Assembly: GCF_004363245.1 (NCBI RefSeq) | Contig: NZ_SNYV01000017.1 | Location: forward strand, 360,345-424,344 | From: Sphingobacterium yanglingense | GTDB taxonomy: Bacteria > Bacteroidota > Bacteroidia > Sphingobacteriales > Sphingobacteriaceae | Reading direction: 5' to 3' | Length of the DNA stretch: 64,000 bases | Notes under the pieces: generated by a model | The model's database searches: none | What the model was told of the DNA's origin: nothing | What the model saw: only the letters and a program-made list of their open reading frames with translations | Shown here: piece after piece, positions 15,714 to 24,074 of the stretch | How positions within the stretch are numbered: position 1 is the stretch's first letter | Layout: each line of letters begins with the position of its first letter | Program-made: the position numbers and the translations under genes

Positions 15714-17186
15714 TTAGTTAGTTGTATTGTAAATCATTTCATCATCTGGAATTGGGAAAGTGAAATTGCTTTCACTAGGTGCAATATTCCCTGATGATCT
15801 GTAAATAGGATTATAGAGTCGTTTTAAAAATGTAAATAGATATCCCTCTCCAATGTATTCACGACGTACTTCATCAATCAGGTATTCTTTGACATCGTCT
15901 TTGGTCAAGGAGCCAGTATAGACTAGATTGGGTAATTTACGTGCTGTACGAACTGTATTAATATATTCAATCGATGTCTCCAAATTCTTATCGAGATAGT
16001 CTTCAGCTACCATAAAATACATCTCTGGAAGATTAATCAACTGTACTTCATAATAATGATCTTTAGGATCATCTTTACTATTTAACACTGTCGACGGGAT
16101 GATGTATTTACCAAAGTAACCTGTGTTGATCGTCCACAAAATCAGTCTTAAATCTAGCGAGCTACCAGTATTGTACTCGTATATCTCATCTAAAAAATAC
16201 GTATAATCAGGTTCCAGAGAGGTTTTGTTCGTACCCATTCCTCTTTCGAAATACGGCCTTGAGAGTGACGAGATATTATTGACGTAAAGCCCAAAGATAT
16301 TTTCTTTTGAAAAATGGATATCCTTATTTATATAGTTGTTTTCCAATTCATTATTTTCCATTAAGCGGATAGCTTTGCTAACTCCAAGTTTAACAATCAG
16401 ATCTTGTGCTCTAACGGAAGCTTCGCCCATATCTCCTTTCCATTGTGAGGTACGGGCCAATAGCGCCAGTACGGCGTAATAGTTCATTCGTACACCTCTA
16501 CGATCCAAGAGCGAATTATAGATCTGCACATTAGCCCCATTTCCATCGGCTTCACGTCCTGCACTGATGATGGGATCTGATTCTAAATATGTTCTTGCTT
16601 CTTGCAAGTCTGCTTCTACTGCTTGTAGAAATTCGCTACTCGACAAGAATTTTTGTGGCACCTTTACCGCAGCCTTATAATAAGGCAGAGATTGGGTCTG
16701 TAATCCTTTTACCTTTACAACAGGACCAAATAATTTAAATGCTTCCAAATGTAAAAAAGCACGCAGGCCAAGTGCCTCACCCTTGACCAGTCCATAATAA
16801 GGATCTCCATTGATTTCATCTACCCGGTCTAGAATCAGGTTACATTGACGTATACCGTTATACAGTCCTGACCATATCGCTTGCAGTGTGTCTTGCGAAC
16901 GCACAGTTTTATAATCAAATTTGTATAATTCGTAATATTGATTGGTGGTCGGTATCTTCCAATATCCGGCCATAGCATCCATCAGTCCATATTCCAAATT
17001 GCGACCATAGAGCTGCGGTGATGCCAAACTTCCGTAGACACCGGATAGTACAGTGACAAATCCTTTTCTGTCTTTCAACGCGTCATCGACAAGAACCTCT
17101 TCATCCGGTCTAACGTCCAACCATTTCTCACAGCTACTAGTCCCTAAAAGAACGACAATGCTTACTATATATATAATCTTATTCAT
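15714..17186 (-). CDS. RagB/SusD-family nutrient-binding lipoprotein (locus B)
   Basis: 490 residues with lipidation at Cys19 (L-G-T-S-S-C-E-K-W-L-D-V-R-P). The SusD N-terminal region includes I-W-S-G-L-Y-N-G-I-R-Q-C-N-L-I-L-D-R-V near 105-125, which matches the common N-x-I-L motif. The C-terminal part has L-I-N-L-P-E-M-Y-F-M-V-A-E and V-R-R-E-Y-I-G-E-G-Y-L-F-T-F-L-K-R-L, ending in F-T-F-P-I-P-D-D-E-M-I-Y-N. It is the surface lid of the SusC transporter. It follows susC by 11 bp. It shares only family-level features with the locus A SusD, so the two loci probably take up different substrates. Confidence 0.93.
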   Translation of the reverse strand: MNKIIYIVSIVVLLGTSSCEKWLDVRPDEEVLVDDALKDRKGFVTVLSGVYGSLASPQLYGRNLEYGLMDAMAGYWKIPTTNQYYELYKFDYKTVRSQDTLQAIWSGLYNGIRQCNLILDRVDEINGDPYYGLVKGEALGLRAFLHLEAFKLFGPVVKVKGLQTQSLPYYKAAVKVPQKFLSSSEFLQAVEADLQEARTYLESDPIISAGREADGNGANVQIYNSLLDRRGVRMNYYAVLALLARTSQWKGDMGEASVRAQDLIVKLGVSKAIRLMENNELENNYINKDIHFSKENIFGLYVNNISSLSRPYFERGMGTNKTSLEPDYTYFLDEIYEYNTGSSLDLRLILWTINTGYFGKYIIPSTVLNSKDDPKDHYYEVQLINLPEMYFMVAEDYLDKNLETSIEYINTVRTARKLPNLVYTGSLTKDDVKEYLIDEVRREYIGEGYLFTFLKRLYNPIYRSSGNIAPSESNFTFPIPDDEMIYNTTN

Positions 17187-17197
17187 TATTTTAAGCT

Positions 17198-20100
17198 TTA
17201 AAATTGTGCCATTAAACCAACATTAAATGTCCGTGCATAGGGGTAATCTATCCCTCTCTCCATTTTTACTGTACTCCATCTAAAGACATCGTTCATAGAA
17301 ACATTAACACGGAAACGTTCTAAGCGATACTTCCGGACTATATCGCGGGGCAGATCATAGTTAATATTTAATGTTGAAAACCGCAGGTAGTTCTCCTGCT
17401 GTACAAAGCGGCTAGTCAAAAGCGTTTTCTTCTGATCTTTAATATCTTTGAAGAGAGCGATATCTCCTGGCGCTTGCCAACGATCGTGGAGTGCGCGAAC
17501 GTCTGCATTCATCTTTGGGTTAATATTTTCAATCTTGTCTATGAGCGTCTGATTATACACATCTCCCCCTAGCGTATAGTTAAAATAAGCTTGTAAACTG
17601 AAAGATTTATAATTGATTGTGGTATTTAGTGTCCCAAATAGCTTAGGCTCTTTATTGCCTATTATGGTCATGTTCTTAGCGTCCCAGTCGTAGGTACGAT
17701 TGCCATTACGATCTAGATATACTTCCCGTCCTGACGCAGGGTCTATACCTAGCGATCTGACTCCTTTGATATTGTCCAACGATTCTCCTTGTTGATAATA
17801 TACGGTCTGAAAATACTCTAGATTCTTCGTATCACCCTCAAAATCAGGATCATTCTTTGTTTTCATATTATTTTCGTTGAGCTGCTTCAATGCATCAGAG
17901 ATATTTAAGAGTTTACTCTGATTTTTCACAATCGATCCGGAGACAAACCAATTGAATGTTTTACTGCTGTTTTCATAAGCCTTAACCGATAGAGATGATT
18001 CGAATCCCTTGTTTTGTGTCTTACCCATATTCTCAAAGTAGGCATTTCCAGCTACGCCTAATGAGGGTGCTACCGTAATAAGAGATATCATCTTGTCCGT
18101 TGTCTTATCATAGGCTGAGAAAGTAAATGAAAGTCTAGAATCCCATAATCTACCACTGATTCCTATACTTGTAGATCTGATTTTGGGCCAGCGTAAGTCG
18201 GTATTCCCTTCATTATTATATGCTAGGCCTATCTCTTTAAAATAGATGTTATTGGAGTTTAATATATAGGATGTGGATGTCATTTTTGCGCTAAAGTTGT
18301 CCGCTCCATTAACCCCTGTATTTGCAAACAAACGTAACTCGTTTATAAAGTCATTTTTAAAGAATTTTTCCTTATGCAGATTGTACCCCACACCTGCACT
18401 CCAGAAGTTACCGTATCTATTATTCTTACCGAATTTGGAAGAGCCATCCATTCTATACGATAGATCTAATATATATTTTTGACGGTAGGTATAGTTACCT
18501 GTAGCTACAGCTCCAACCAGTCTACTTGGCACCTGTGCATATTCTGGTCTACTATTCAATGCATATTGGAGCGCCAGACTCGGAGAGACATATCTATCTG
18601 CCGTAAATCCGGTCAAGATATGCGACGTGGTGGACATATCAGAAGAATTGATCTCGCCGACTACACTACCGTTTACAGCATGATCTCCCATTACTCGAGC
18701 ATAAGTCAACTGTAAATTAGCATAATAAGACAAACCATCGCCATTCAATAATTTGTAACTTCCTCTCTCATTTACCGGTTTTTCTAAAAAACCAGAGTGG
18801 AATGGAGAGGTATATACCTCTCCTTTTACAAAAGTCTTTTCCAATACTGCTTTGGAGTTTAAGATCAAATTGGGATTGATATACCATTCTAACGAAAAAT
18901 TGTCTGTTAAAACTGTTGTAACTTCCTGATTGCGGTGTGTCAGGCTCGCATCGTATACCGGATTGTACCGAACTTCTTCTTCAAACTCATTCTTATAAAT
19001 AGGTATAAGCTCGCCATCATCATCATGAATCGGCTGATAAGGATTCATCCGTGTGTACAGTGAGAAATTGCCATAAGGCGAATTGTATGCATTAGTTTGT
19101 TGAAAAGTAGCATTATTTCTAAAAGTTATCTTTTGAGGAATACGGTATATCAAATTGAATCCTGCTCCAGCCCGCTTTCTACCCGACCCTTTCATCGCAC
19201 CTTTAAAGTCGTTATAGTTGGCATCAACACTATAACGAACATCATCGCCACCGCCTTCAACCCGAATGTTATGCCCCAGTGATAGTGTACTTTTTACAGG
19301 CTGTGAAAGCCAATATGTATCTACACCCTTCAATACATTTCTTTGGTTTTGGGCTAGAATATTATCTAAGTCTGTCTGATTTATATTATTGTTATAAGGC
19401 TCATCTGATGCAGTATATTTATATACACCGGCCGCCCGCTCATAATCCAACTTCTGTTGAGCATTCATCAAACTATAATCAGACAGGTCTACGACTGTTA
19501 GGGATGGTTTTAAATCATAGGTTACCGTAAATTTACCATCTTTAGGTAATCTGGTCTCGACAATAATAACACCATTTCCACCACGTGACCCATAAAGTAC
19601 TGTCGTACTGGCATCCTTCAAAATCGAAATACTTTCAATACGATTAACATCTAGGTCATACAACCGCTCTAGCGGAACCTCAAAACCATCCAATATCACT
19701 AGTGGCGCATTGACGGCATACTCTCCTACGCTATTGGTACCCCGCACAGTGATCTCGGGCAATGCATTGGGATTGGATCCTACATTAACATCGTTCGCAA
19801 TCTTAAATGCCGGATCTATACTTTGTATAGTGGAGAATATGTTATTGTTATTAAACTTTTCAAGCTCCTTACGCGTAATGGTTGTCGAGGCTCCTGTCAT
19901 AGACTCTTTTTTACGCAGACCATATCCAGTGCTTACCGTTACCTCTTCAATCTCATTGTCCTTCATCTTTAAGACAACATCTAGATGATTGCGGCCGTTG
20001 ACTTTCAACGTACGTGGTTCATATCCCAGTATTGAAAAGAGTACTTCGGCATCTTTTGTAACCCGTACTGCATACGTTCCATCATCTGCGGTCGTACTGG

Positions 20101-20611
20101 CCCAATTGCCAGAATTAAGCAATTTGACAGTAACTCCTTTTAGAGGCTTCCCTTTTTCATCGGTTACTGTTCCGACCAAACTATATTCTTGCTGAATTGC
20201 CATTTGTTGCGCACTTCTAGCATTGTCCATAGCTTTTACTTGCGTAGATGCTTTCTCTTTTACAATAATTGTATTGTTCTGGAAAGAAAGCTCTACCGGT
20301 TGATTGAGGGATATTTCCTTCAGAACAGTTTTCAAATCAGTATTCTTGACATCGATGGTGAGTGGCTTTGTCCCTCGAAGGAGAGCAATATCACCGATTA
20401 GATCGACATTTGCCTGTTTCCGAATTTTTTCCAGAACCTGGTGTAATGACGCTTTCTGTTCCTTTAGTGTAATGGTCTGTGCAAGGGCTCCTCCTAAAAC
20501 ATTCGCCATAAATACCCCACTAAACATAAGCATAGCAGTACCTCTTCCAATGTCTTTTTGGAGCTCCCGCCAACCGTTTTTCAGGCTGTAGCGGTAAAAA
20601 TTAGTCTTCAT
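17198..20611 (-). CDS. SusC/RagA-family TonB-dependent receptor with STN domain (locus B)
   Basis: 1137 residues. The N-terminus has a long signal region (K-N-G-W-R-E-L-Q-K-D-I-G-R-G-T-A-M-L-M-F-S-G) cleaved after about residue 45 (A-L-A-Q). The STN domain lies at about 50-115 (L-H-Q-V-L-E-K-I-R-K-Q-A-N-V-D). The beta-sandwich is at about 145-220 (G-T-V-T-D-E-K-G-K-P-L-K-G-V-T-V-K-L). The plug is at about 225-350, with V-I-L-D-G-F-E-V-P-L and I-L-K-D-A-S-T-T-V-L-Y-G-S-R-G-G-N-G-V-I. A barrel follows and ends in Phe. It imports an unknown substrate and probably signals through the FecR gene that ends 5 bp upstream. Confidence 0.94.
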   Translation of the reverse strand: MKTNFYRYSLKNGWRELQKDIGRGTAMLMFSGVFMANVLGGALAQTITLKEQKASLHQVLEKIRKQANVDLIGDIALLRGTKPLTIDVKNTDLKTVLKEISLNQPVELSFQNNTIIVKEKASTQVKAMDNARSAQQMAIQQEYSLVGTVTDEKGKPLKGVTVKLLNSGNWASTTADDGTYAVRVTKDAEVLFSILGYEPRTLKVNGRNHLDVVLKMKDNEIEEVTVSTGYGLRKKESMTGASTTITRKELEKFNNNNIFSTIQSIDPAFKIANDVNVGSNPNALPEITVRGTNSVGEYAVNAPLVILDGFEVPLERLYDLDVNRIESISILKDASTTVLYGSRGGNGVIIVETRLPKDGKFTVTYDLKPSLTVVDLSDYSLMNAQQKLDYERAAGVYKYTASDEPYNNNINQTDLDNILAQNQRNVLKGVDTYWLSQPVKSTLSLGHNIRVEGGGDDVRYSVDANYNDFKGAMKGSGRKRAGAGFNLIYRIPQKITFRNNATFQQTNAYNSPYGNFSLYTRMNPYQPIHDDDGELIPIYKNEFEEEVRYNPVYDASLTHRNQEVTTVLTDNFSLEWYINPNLILNSKAVLEKTFVKGEVYTSPFHSGFLEKPVNERGSYKLLNGDGLSYYANLQLTYARVMGDHAVNGSVVGEINSSDMSTTSHILTGFTADRYVSPSLALQYALNSRPEYAQVPSRLVGAVATGNYTYRQKYILDLSYRMDGSSKFGKNNRYGNFWSAGVGYNLHKEKFFKNDFINELRLFANTGVNGADNFSAKMTSTSYILNSNNIYFKEIGLAYNNEGNTDLRWPKIRSTSIGISGRLWDSRLSFTFSAYDKTTDKMISLITVAPSLGVAGNAYFENMGKTQNKGFESSLSVKAYENSSKTFNWFVSGSIVKNQSKLLNISDALKQLNENNMKTKNDPDFEGDTKNLEYFQTVYYQQGESLDNIKGVRSLGIDPASGREVYLDRNGNRTYDWDAKNMTIIGNKEPKLFGTLNTTINYKSFSLQAYFNYTLGGDVYNQTLIDKIENINPKMNADVRALHDRWQAPGDIALFKDIKDQKKTLLTSRFVQQENYLRFSTLNINYDLPRDIVRKYRLERFRVNVSMNDVFRWSTVKMERGIDYPYARTFNVGLMAQF

Positions 20612-20616
20612 TTAGA

Positions 20617-21762
20617 TTATTTGTTAGTGTTAGCTTTGTTAATATATACTTTATTATTATTTAGATAGAACTCAATAGGTGAAGTCTGAGCGACCAGCCC
20701 CAATAGTTCTTTTAAATCTTTATTCCTACTTATACTTCCAAACAGACGATGCTCGTCAAGCCCAGTGCCGACCACAATATCTACGCCATACCAACTGGAT
20801 AGCTTGGTGCCCAGTTCGTATAATGTCAAGTCATTAAGATCAAAATATCCCTCTTTCCAATCGATGTATTTTTCAATATTCTGAACGGCACGGACTCTCC
20901 CCTGTTGATAAACTTGCTGAGGAATTATATGGGTGCCGTAGTGAGCCTGGTCTGCCTTTCCTAACACAGAGCCCTCACTGGCAATAGCAACACTTCCTTC
21001 AAGAAGTGCTGTCGCATCTTCGCTGGTAAAATTCGCATTAAACTTAGTACCCAAAACCTTAATACTCTGCCTATCCCCTCTTACATAGAATGGCTGACGT
21101 ACACCTAGATCGGTGCTTACTTTAGCTATCTCAAAATATCCTTCTCCTTTTAGTTGCACTTCGCGCGTACTTTCTTTAAAGTCGATTGGATATACCAATT
21201 CGGAATTGGCGTTTAACCATACTAAGGAGCCATCAGATAGCTTTACATAGGCAATCCCTCCGGATTTGGTTCGCAGTGTATTGTACACCACGGATTCTGA
21301 ACCGCCCGTATTATTGATATAGTGCAATTCTCCTGTCGGTAACTTGGTAATCAAATATCCTTTTGCAGACAAGGTATCTCCGACCCTAATACTGTCTAGA
21401 CTGTATTCTGTATTATCTTCTAAAACCACAATCGCATTGGACGAGGCCGGTGCTTTAATATCCTCTAATGCAAAAAACTGGACTTCTTCGCTTCGAAAAA
21501 AATTGAATTTTAAAACTGCTAATATCCCTACTATCAAAATGGCCGCAGCTGCAGTCCCCCATTTCCAATAAGAAAACTTACGCACAGAAGCACACTTTAT
21601 TCTATTATCGAGAGACACTAATCTCTGTAAAAAATCGTCGCCAGAAATCTCTCCTTCTCCCTCCCGATAGTACTGCTCAAACCATTGTTCAACCAATACT
21701 CTTTCTTGTATAGTGCATTTGCCCTGAGCGTATCTTTTCAGTATATCATTGTCAATCTTCAT
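20617..21762 (-). CDS. FecR-family anti-sigma factor (locus B)
   Basis: The frame opens at a TTG (21765), but the adjacent ATG at 21762 is preferred (381 residues). The cytoplasmic N-terminus includes I-L-K-R-Y-A-Q-G-K-C-T-I-Q-E-R. One membrane helix lies at about 67-86 (W-G-T-A-A-A-A-I-L-I-V-G-I-L-A-V-L). The periplasmic FecR domain includes L-R-T-K-S-G-G-I-A-Y-V-K-L-S-D-G-S-L-V-W, and a C-terminal DUF4974-type domain ends near N-N-N-K-V-Y-I-N-K. It should hold the locus B sigma factor and listen to the STN domain of SusC. In contrast to locus A, a TlpA-like gene lies between it and the sigma gene. Confidence 0.92.
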   Translation of the reverse strand: MKIDNDILKRYAQGKCTIQERVLVEQWFEQYYREGEGEISGDDFLQRLVSLDNRIKCASVRKFSYWKWGTAAAAILIVGILAVLKFNFFRSEEVQFFALEDIKAPASSNAIVVLEDNTEYSLDSIRVGDTLSAKGYLITKLPTGELHYINNTGGSESVVYNTLRTKSGGIAYVKLSDGSLVWLNANSELVYPIDFKESTREVQLKGEGYFEIAKVSTDLGVRQPFYVRGDRQSIKVLGTKFNANFTSEDATALLEGSVAIASEGSVLGKADQAHYGTHIIPQQVYQQGRVRAVQNIEKYIDWKEGYFDLNDLTLYELGTKLSSWYGVDIVVGTGLDEHRLFGSISRNKDLKELLGLVAQTSPIEFYLNNNKVYINKANTNK

Positions 21763-21777
21763 CAATACAACTATCTA

Positions 21778-23022
21778 CTAGTTCAATGTCTTTGTTAAAA
21801 AATCTAAAAGAGCCTGTCCTCTTAAGTCCTGAGCAATAATCTTGCCTGTAGGATCGATCAAAAAATTGGATGGTACTGCACGAATACCGTACTGAACAGC
21901 GACTGCGTTTTTCCAACCTTTGAGATCAGACACATGCTTCCATACCAATCCGTCCTGCTTAATAGCATCTAACCAGTTTTCTTTCTTGCTATCTAATGAG
22001 ACACCTAAGATTTCGAAATTTCTGGCATTGAATTGATCGTATGCTTTCACCAGCGTAGGATTTTCGCCCCGACACGGCACACACCAAGATGCCCAAAAAT
22101 CTACCAATACGTATTTTCCTTTGTAATCGGATAAATTAATAAGCTTACCGTCTGGATCAGCTTGACTGAAATTTTCGGCCGAAACTCCAGTTGTTATCTG
22201 AAATGTACCTATCAGCTGTTTGAGCTTAAGACCTACATTCGACCCCTGTAAGTTCTTGGCCAATAAACTGTACAACTCTATAGCTTCTTCGTAATTATCA
22301 GTACCATTTACATATTCTTTAAACTGATACAGGCCATATTCGTCTTCGGGGTACGAGCTGATAAATTCTTTAATTACGCTTCGGTTTAAATCCTCCATAC
22401 GACCGTACTTTTTATTCAGAAGCTCATTCCGTTTCCGGATTAGATTTACTTTATCATCAATGGCTTTATTTCCTGTCCTATCCAAAAAGCGCTTGGGATC
22501 TTTCTTAAATCGCACATACACGCTTGAATCTAGCTCTTTCAACTCTTCAAGAAGCTTTAATCCTTCTTCTGCTTCGCTTCTAAACTCTTGACTTTTGAAT
22601 ACCTCCCGTTTTTCTTGCTTTAGCTTTTCAAATATACGTTGGGATTCCAGCCCTTTGTTGGACCCGATTATTTTGTGCTTATCTCCTTCAAAGGAAATTA
22701 TCGTTTCTCCTTTAAATAATGTAAACCAAATATTTTTTTTATCGGCCCATCTCTGTGAGGCTGTATTAAAATCATCCCCAAATAGAACACCTCCATAACA
22801 TGGTCCTTCAATCTCTCCTTTGAACGAGAATTTCCCACTGTGGATGGTTGTGGAATCAATGATCTGGCTGCCATCATCAAAAGCATAATACATTAAATAG
22901 ACTTTCTCTGCCCCTGTTTTACCTAGCCCATTTATTGTGAAAGGTTCAAAAATCTGCGCGTACGAGTAAAAGGAGAGCGAAAAGAATACAGCTACAAGTA
23001 GGAATCGATAAAATTGAATCAT
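21778..23022 (-). CDS. Periplasmic TlpA-family thioredoxin-like protein with N-terminal DUF4369-type domain (locus B)
   Basis: The frame begins at a TTG (23031). The ATG at 23022 gives a good signal peptide (M-I-Q-F-Y-R-F-L-L-V-A-V-F-F-S-L-S-F-Y-S-Y-A-Q), for 414 residues. A DUF4369-like beta domain spans about 28-130 and a helical spacer about 130-265. The thioredoxin domain spans about 275-412, with W-C-V-P-C at 313-317 (Cys314, Cys317) and the cis-Pro loop in A-V-P-S-N-F-L-I-D-P-T-G-K. It is a disulfide reductase or quality-control factor of the envelope. Its place between sigma and fecR is unusual and may mean it acts on the SusCD system itself. Confidence 0.88.
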   Translation of the reverse strand: MIQFYRFLLVAVFFSLSFYSYAQIFEPFTINGLGKTGAEKVYLMYYAFDDGSQIIDSTTIHSGKFSFKGEIEGPCYGGVLFGDDFNTASQRWADKKNIWFTLFKGETIISFEGDKHKIIGSNKGLESQRIFEKLKQEKREVFKSQEFRSEAEEGLKLLEELKELDSSVYVRFKKDPKRFLDRTGNKAIDDKVNLIRKRNELLNKKYGRMEDLNRSVIKEFISSYPEDEYGLYQFKEYVNGTDNYEEAIELYSLLAKNLQGSNVGLKLKQLIGTFQITTGVSAENFSQADPDGKLINLSDYKGKYVLVDFWASWCVPCRGENPTLVKAYDQFNARNFEILGVSLDSKKENWLDAIKQDGLVWKHVSDLKGWKNAVAVQYGIRAVPSNFLIDPTGKIIAQDLRGQALLDFLTKTLN

Positions 23023-23212
23023 TATAATCAACGGTTTAATCTATTATTTTTGATTAGCTAAGAAGTCCCTTTTCAGGACTCTCTATATACTATAACGGGG
23101 CAGGAGGAAGATTGTCCCGAAAAAAATAAAAAATATCCGTTAATAATTATTGACAAGTTATAACTGCATGATTACATGCTAATTCATTATAAAGTTCCTT
23201 TTGAGGAAGAAA

Positions 23213-23407
23213 CTATCTGCTTGTAACCTTATGATTATTCCTGTTATAAAAAAACAGACGTACAACTATAACTGCTTCAAAGATAAGCCCACCTTTAATC
23301 AAAAACGTCCCCGTAGTCTTATCATAATGTGTTATGAATAGAAACAAGCCTACCATCACAGTAATCATCCCGATAACAAGTTGAAAAAACAGCATTTTAT
23401 TTTTCAT
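23213..23407 (-). CDS. Small two-helix membrane protein (locus B)
   Basis: 64 residues with two likely membrane helices, about 6-25 (F-F-Q-L-V-I-G-M-I-T-V-M-V-G-L-F-L-F) and 35-54 (G-T-F-L-I-K-G-G-L-I-F-E-A-V-I-V-V-R-L-F). The positive tail (R-N-N-H-K-V-T-S-R) suggests both ends face the cytoplasm. It lies 54 bp after the sigma gene and 190 bp before the TlpA-like start, inside the same-strand run of locus B. I do not recognise the family. The 190-bp gap that follows contains a short AGTCC/GGACT hairpin (23064-23080) and no promoter box I can defend. Confidence 0.55.
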   Translation of the reverse strand: MKNKMLFFQLVIGMITVMVGLFLFITHYDKTTGTFLIKGGLIFEAVIVVRLFFYNRNNHKVTSR

Positions 23408-23461
23408 GGCTAAATAATTCTTTAAAACTAACTAGTACTGCAATATAAGAAAAATTTACTT

Positions 23462-24037
23462 TTACTGTTTCACTGTCATTAATAGAATAAGGAGGAAAGG
23501 TAATTTATCTTTTAGGTACTTTAGAATAATAGAATATTGGTTTCGGACAGTTTTTTCGGAAAGCCCCAACCGCTCTGCAATTTCAGGATTGCTGTACCCT
23601 TCTATTCGGAGTTTAAATATTTCTAGATATTGAGGATTGAAGTGCTGCAGTAATAACTGTATCCCTTCCAGGAAAAGAGCTTCTCTCAATTTATCATCAG
23701 CACGATCAACGGAATAGGTCTCCGCAAAGGCTGCCAAAGCGTCCATGTACTGCTGTGCATTAGCATCTTTGGCCATATGATCAATAATTATATGGCGGAG
23801 CGATTTGAAAAGATAACCTGCAAACTTATCACCGACCTCTATATCATTTCTATTGTTCCAAATACGCATAAAGACATCATGAACCAAGTCTTCGGCAATA
23901 TCTAAGGGTACACGCTTGGCAGCATAGATGAGCATAGCTGCTTTATAGCGCTCATATATAACATGAAAAGCTGCACGCTTGTCTTTCAACATCAAAGCGT
24001 ACAGCTCTTCATCCAATAAATGCTCCAGGTTAGACAT
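23462..24037 (-). CDS. ECF RNA polymerase sigma factor (locus B)
   Basis: 191 residues. Region 2 (about 15-85) contains F-H-V-I-Y-E-R-Y, D-I-A-E-D-L-V-H-D-V-F-M-R-I-W and F-A-G-Y-L-F-K-S-L-R-H. Region 4 (about 130-182) carries I-E-G-Y-S-N-P-E-I-A-E-R-L-G-L-S-E-K-T-V-R-N. The C-terminal K-D-K-L-P-F-L-L-I-L-L tail is typical of Bacteroides-type FecI-like sigma factors. It is first in locus B and probably released by the FecR gene two positions downstream. A TATATTTG box lies about 20 bp before its ATG. Confidence 0.92.
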   Translation of the reverse strand: MSNLEHLLDEELYALMLKDKRAAFHVIYERYKAAMLIYAAKRVPLDIAEDLVHDVFMRIWNNRNDIEVGDKFAGYLFKSLRHIIIDHMAKDANAQQYMDALAAFAETYSVDRADDKLREALFLEGIQLLLQHFNPQYLEIFKLRIEGYSNPEIAERLGLSEKTVRNQYSIILKYLKDKLPFLLILLMTVKQ

Positions 24038-24055
24038 ATAATTGTATCAATGGAG

Positions 24056-24063
24056 CAAATATA
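24056..24063 (-). promoter_or_regulatory. -7 box upstream of the locus B sigma gene
   Basis: Reads TATATTTG on the minus strand, an exact TANNTTTG match ending 18 bp before the ATG. It overlaps the intergenic space just after sdaA, so the sigma gene can be transcribed on its own. No -33 TTG is evident. Confidence 0.45.
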
Positions 24064-24074
24064 GTTTTTTTACA

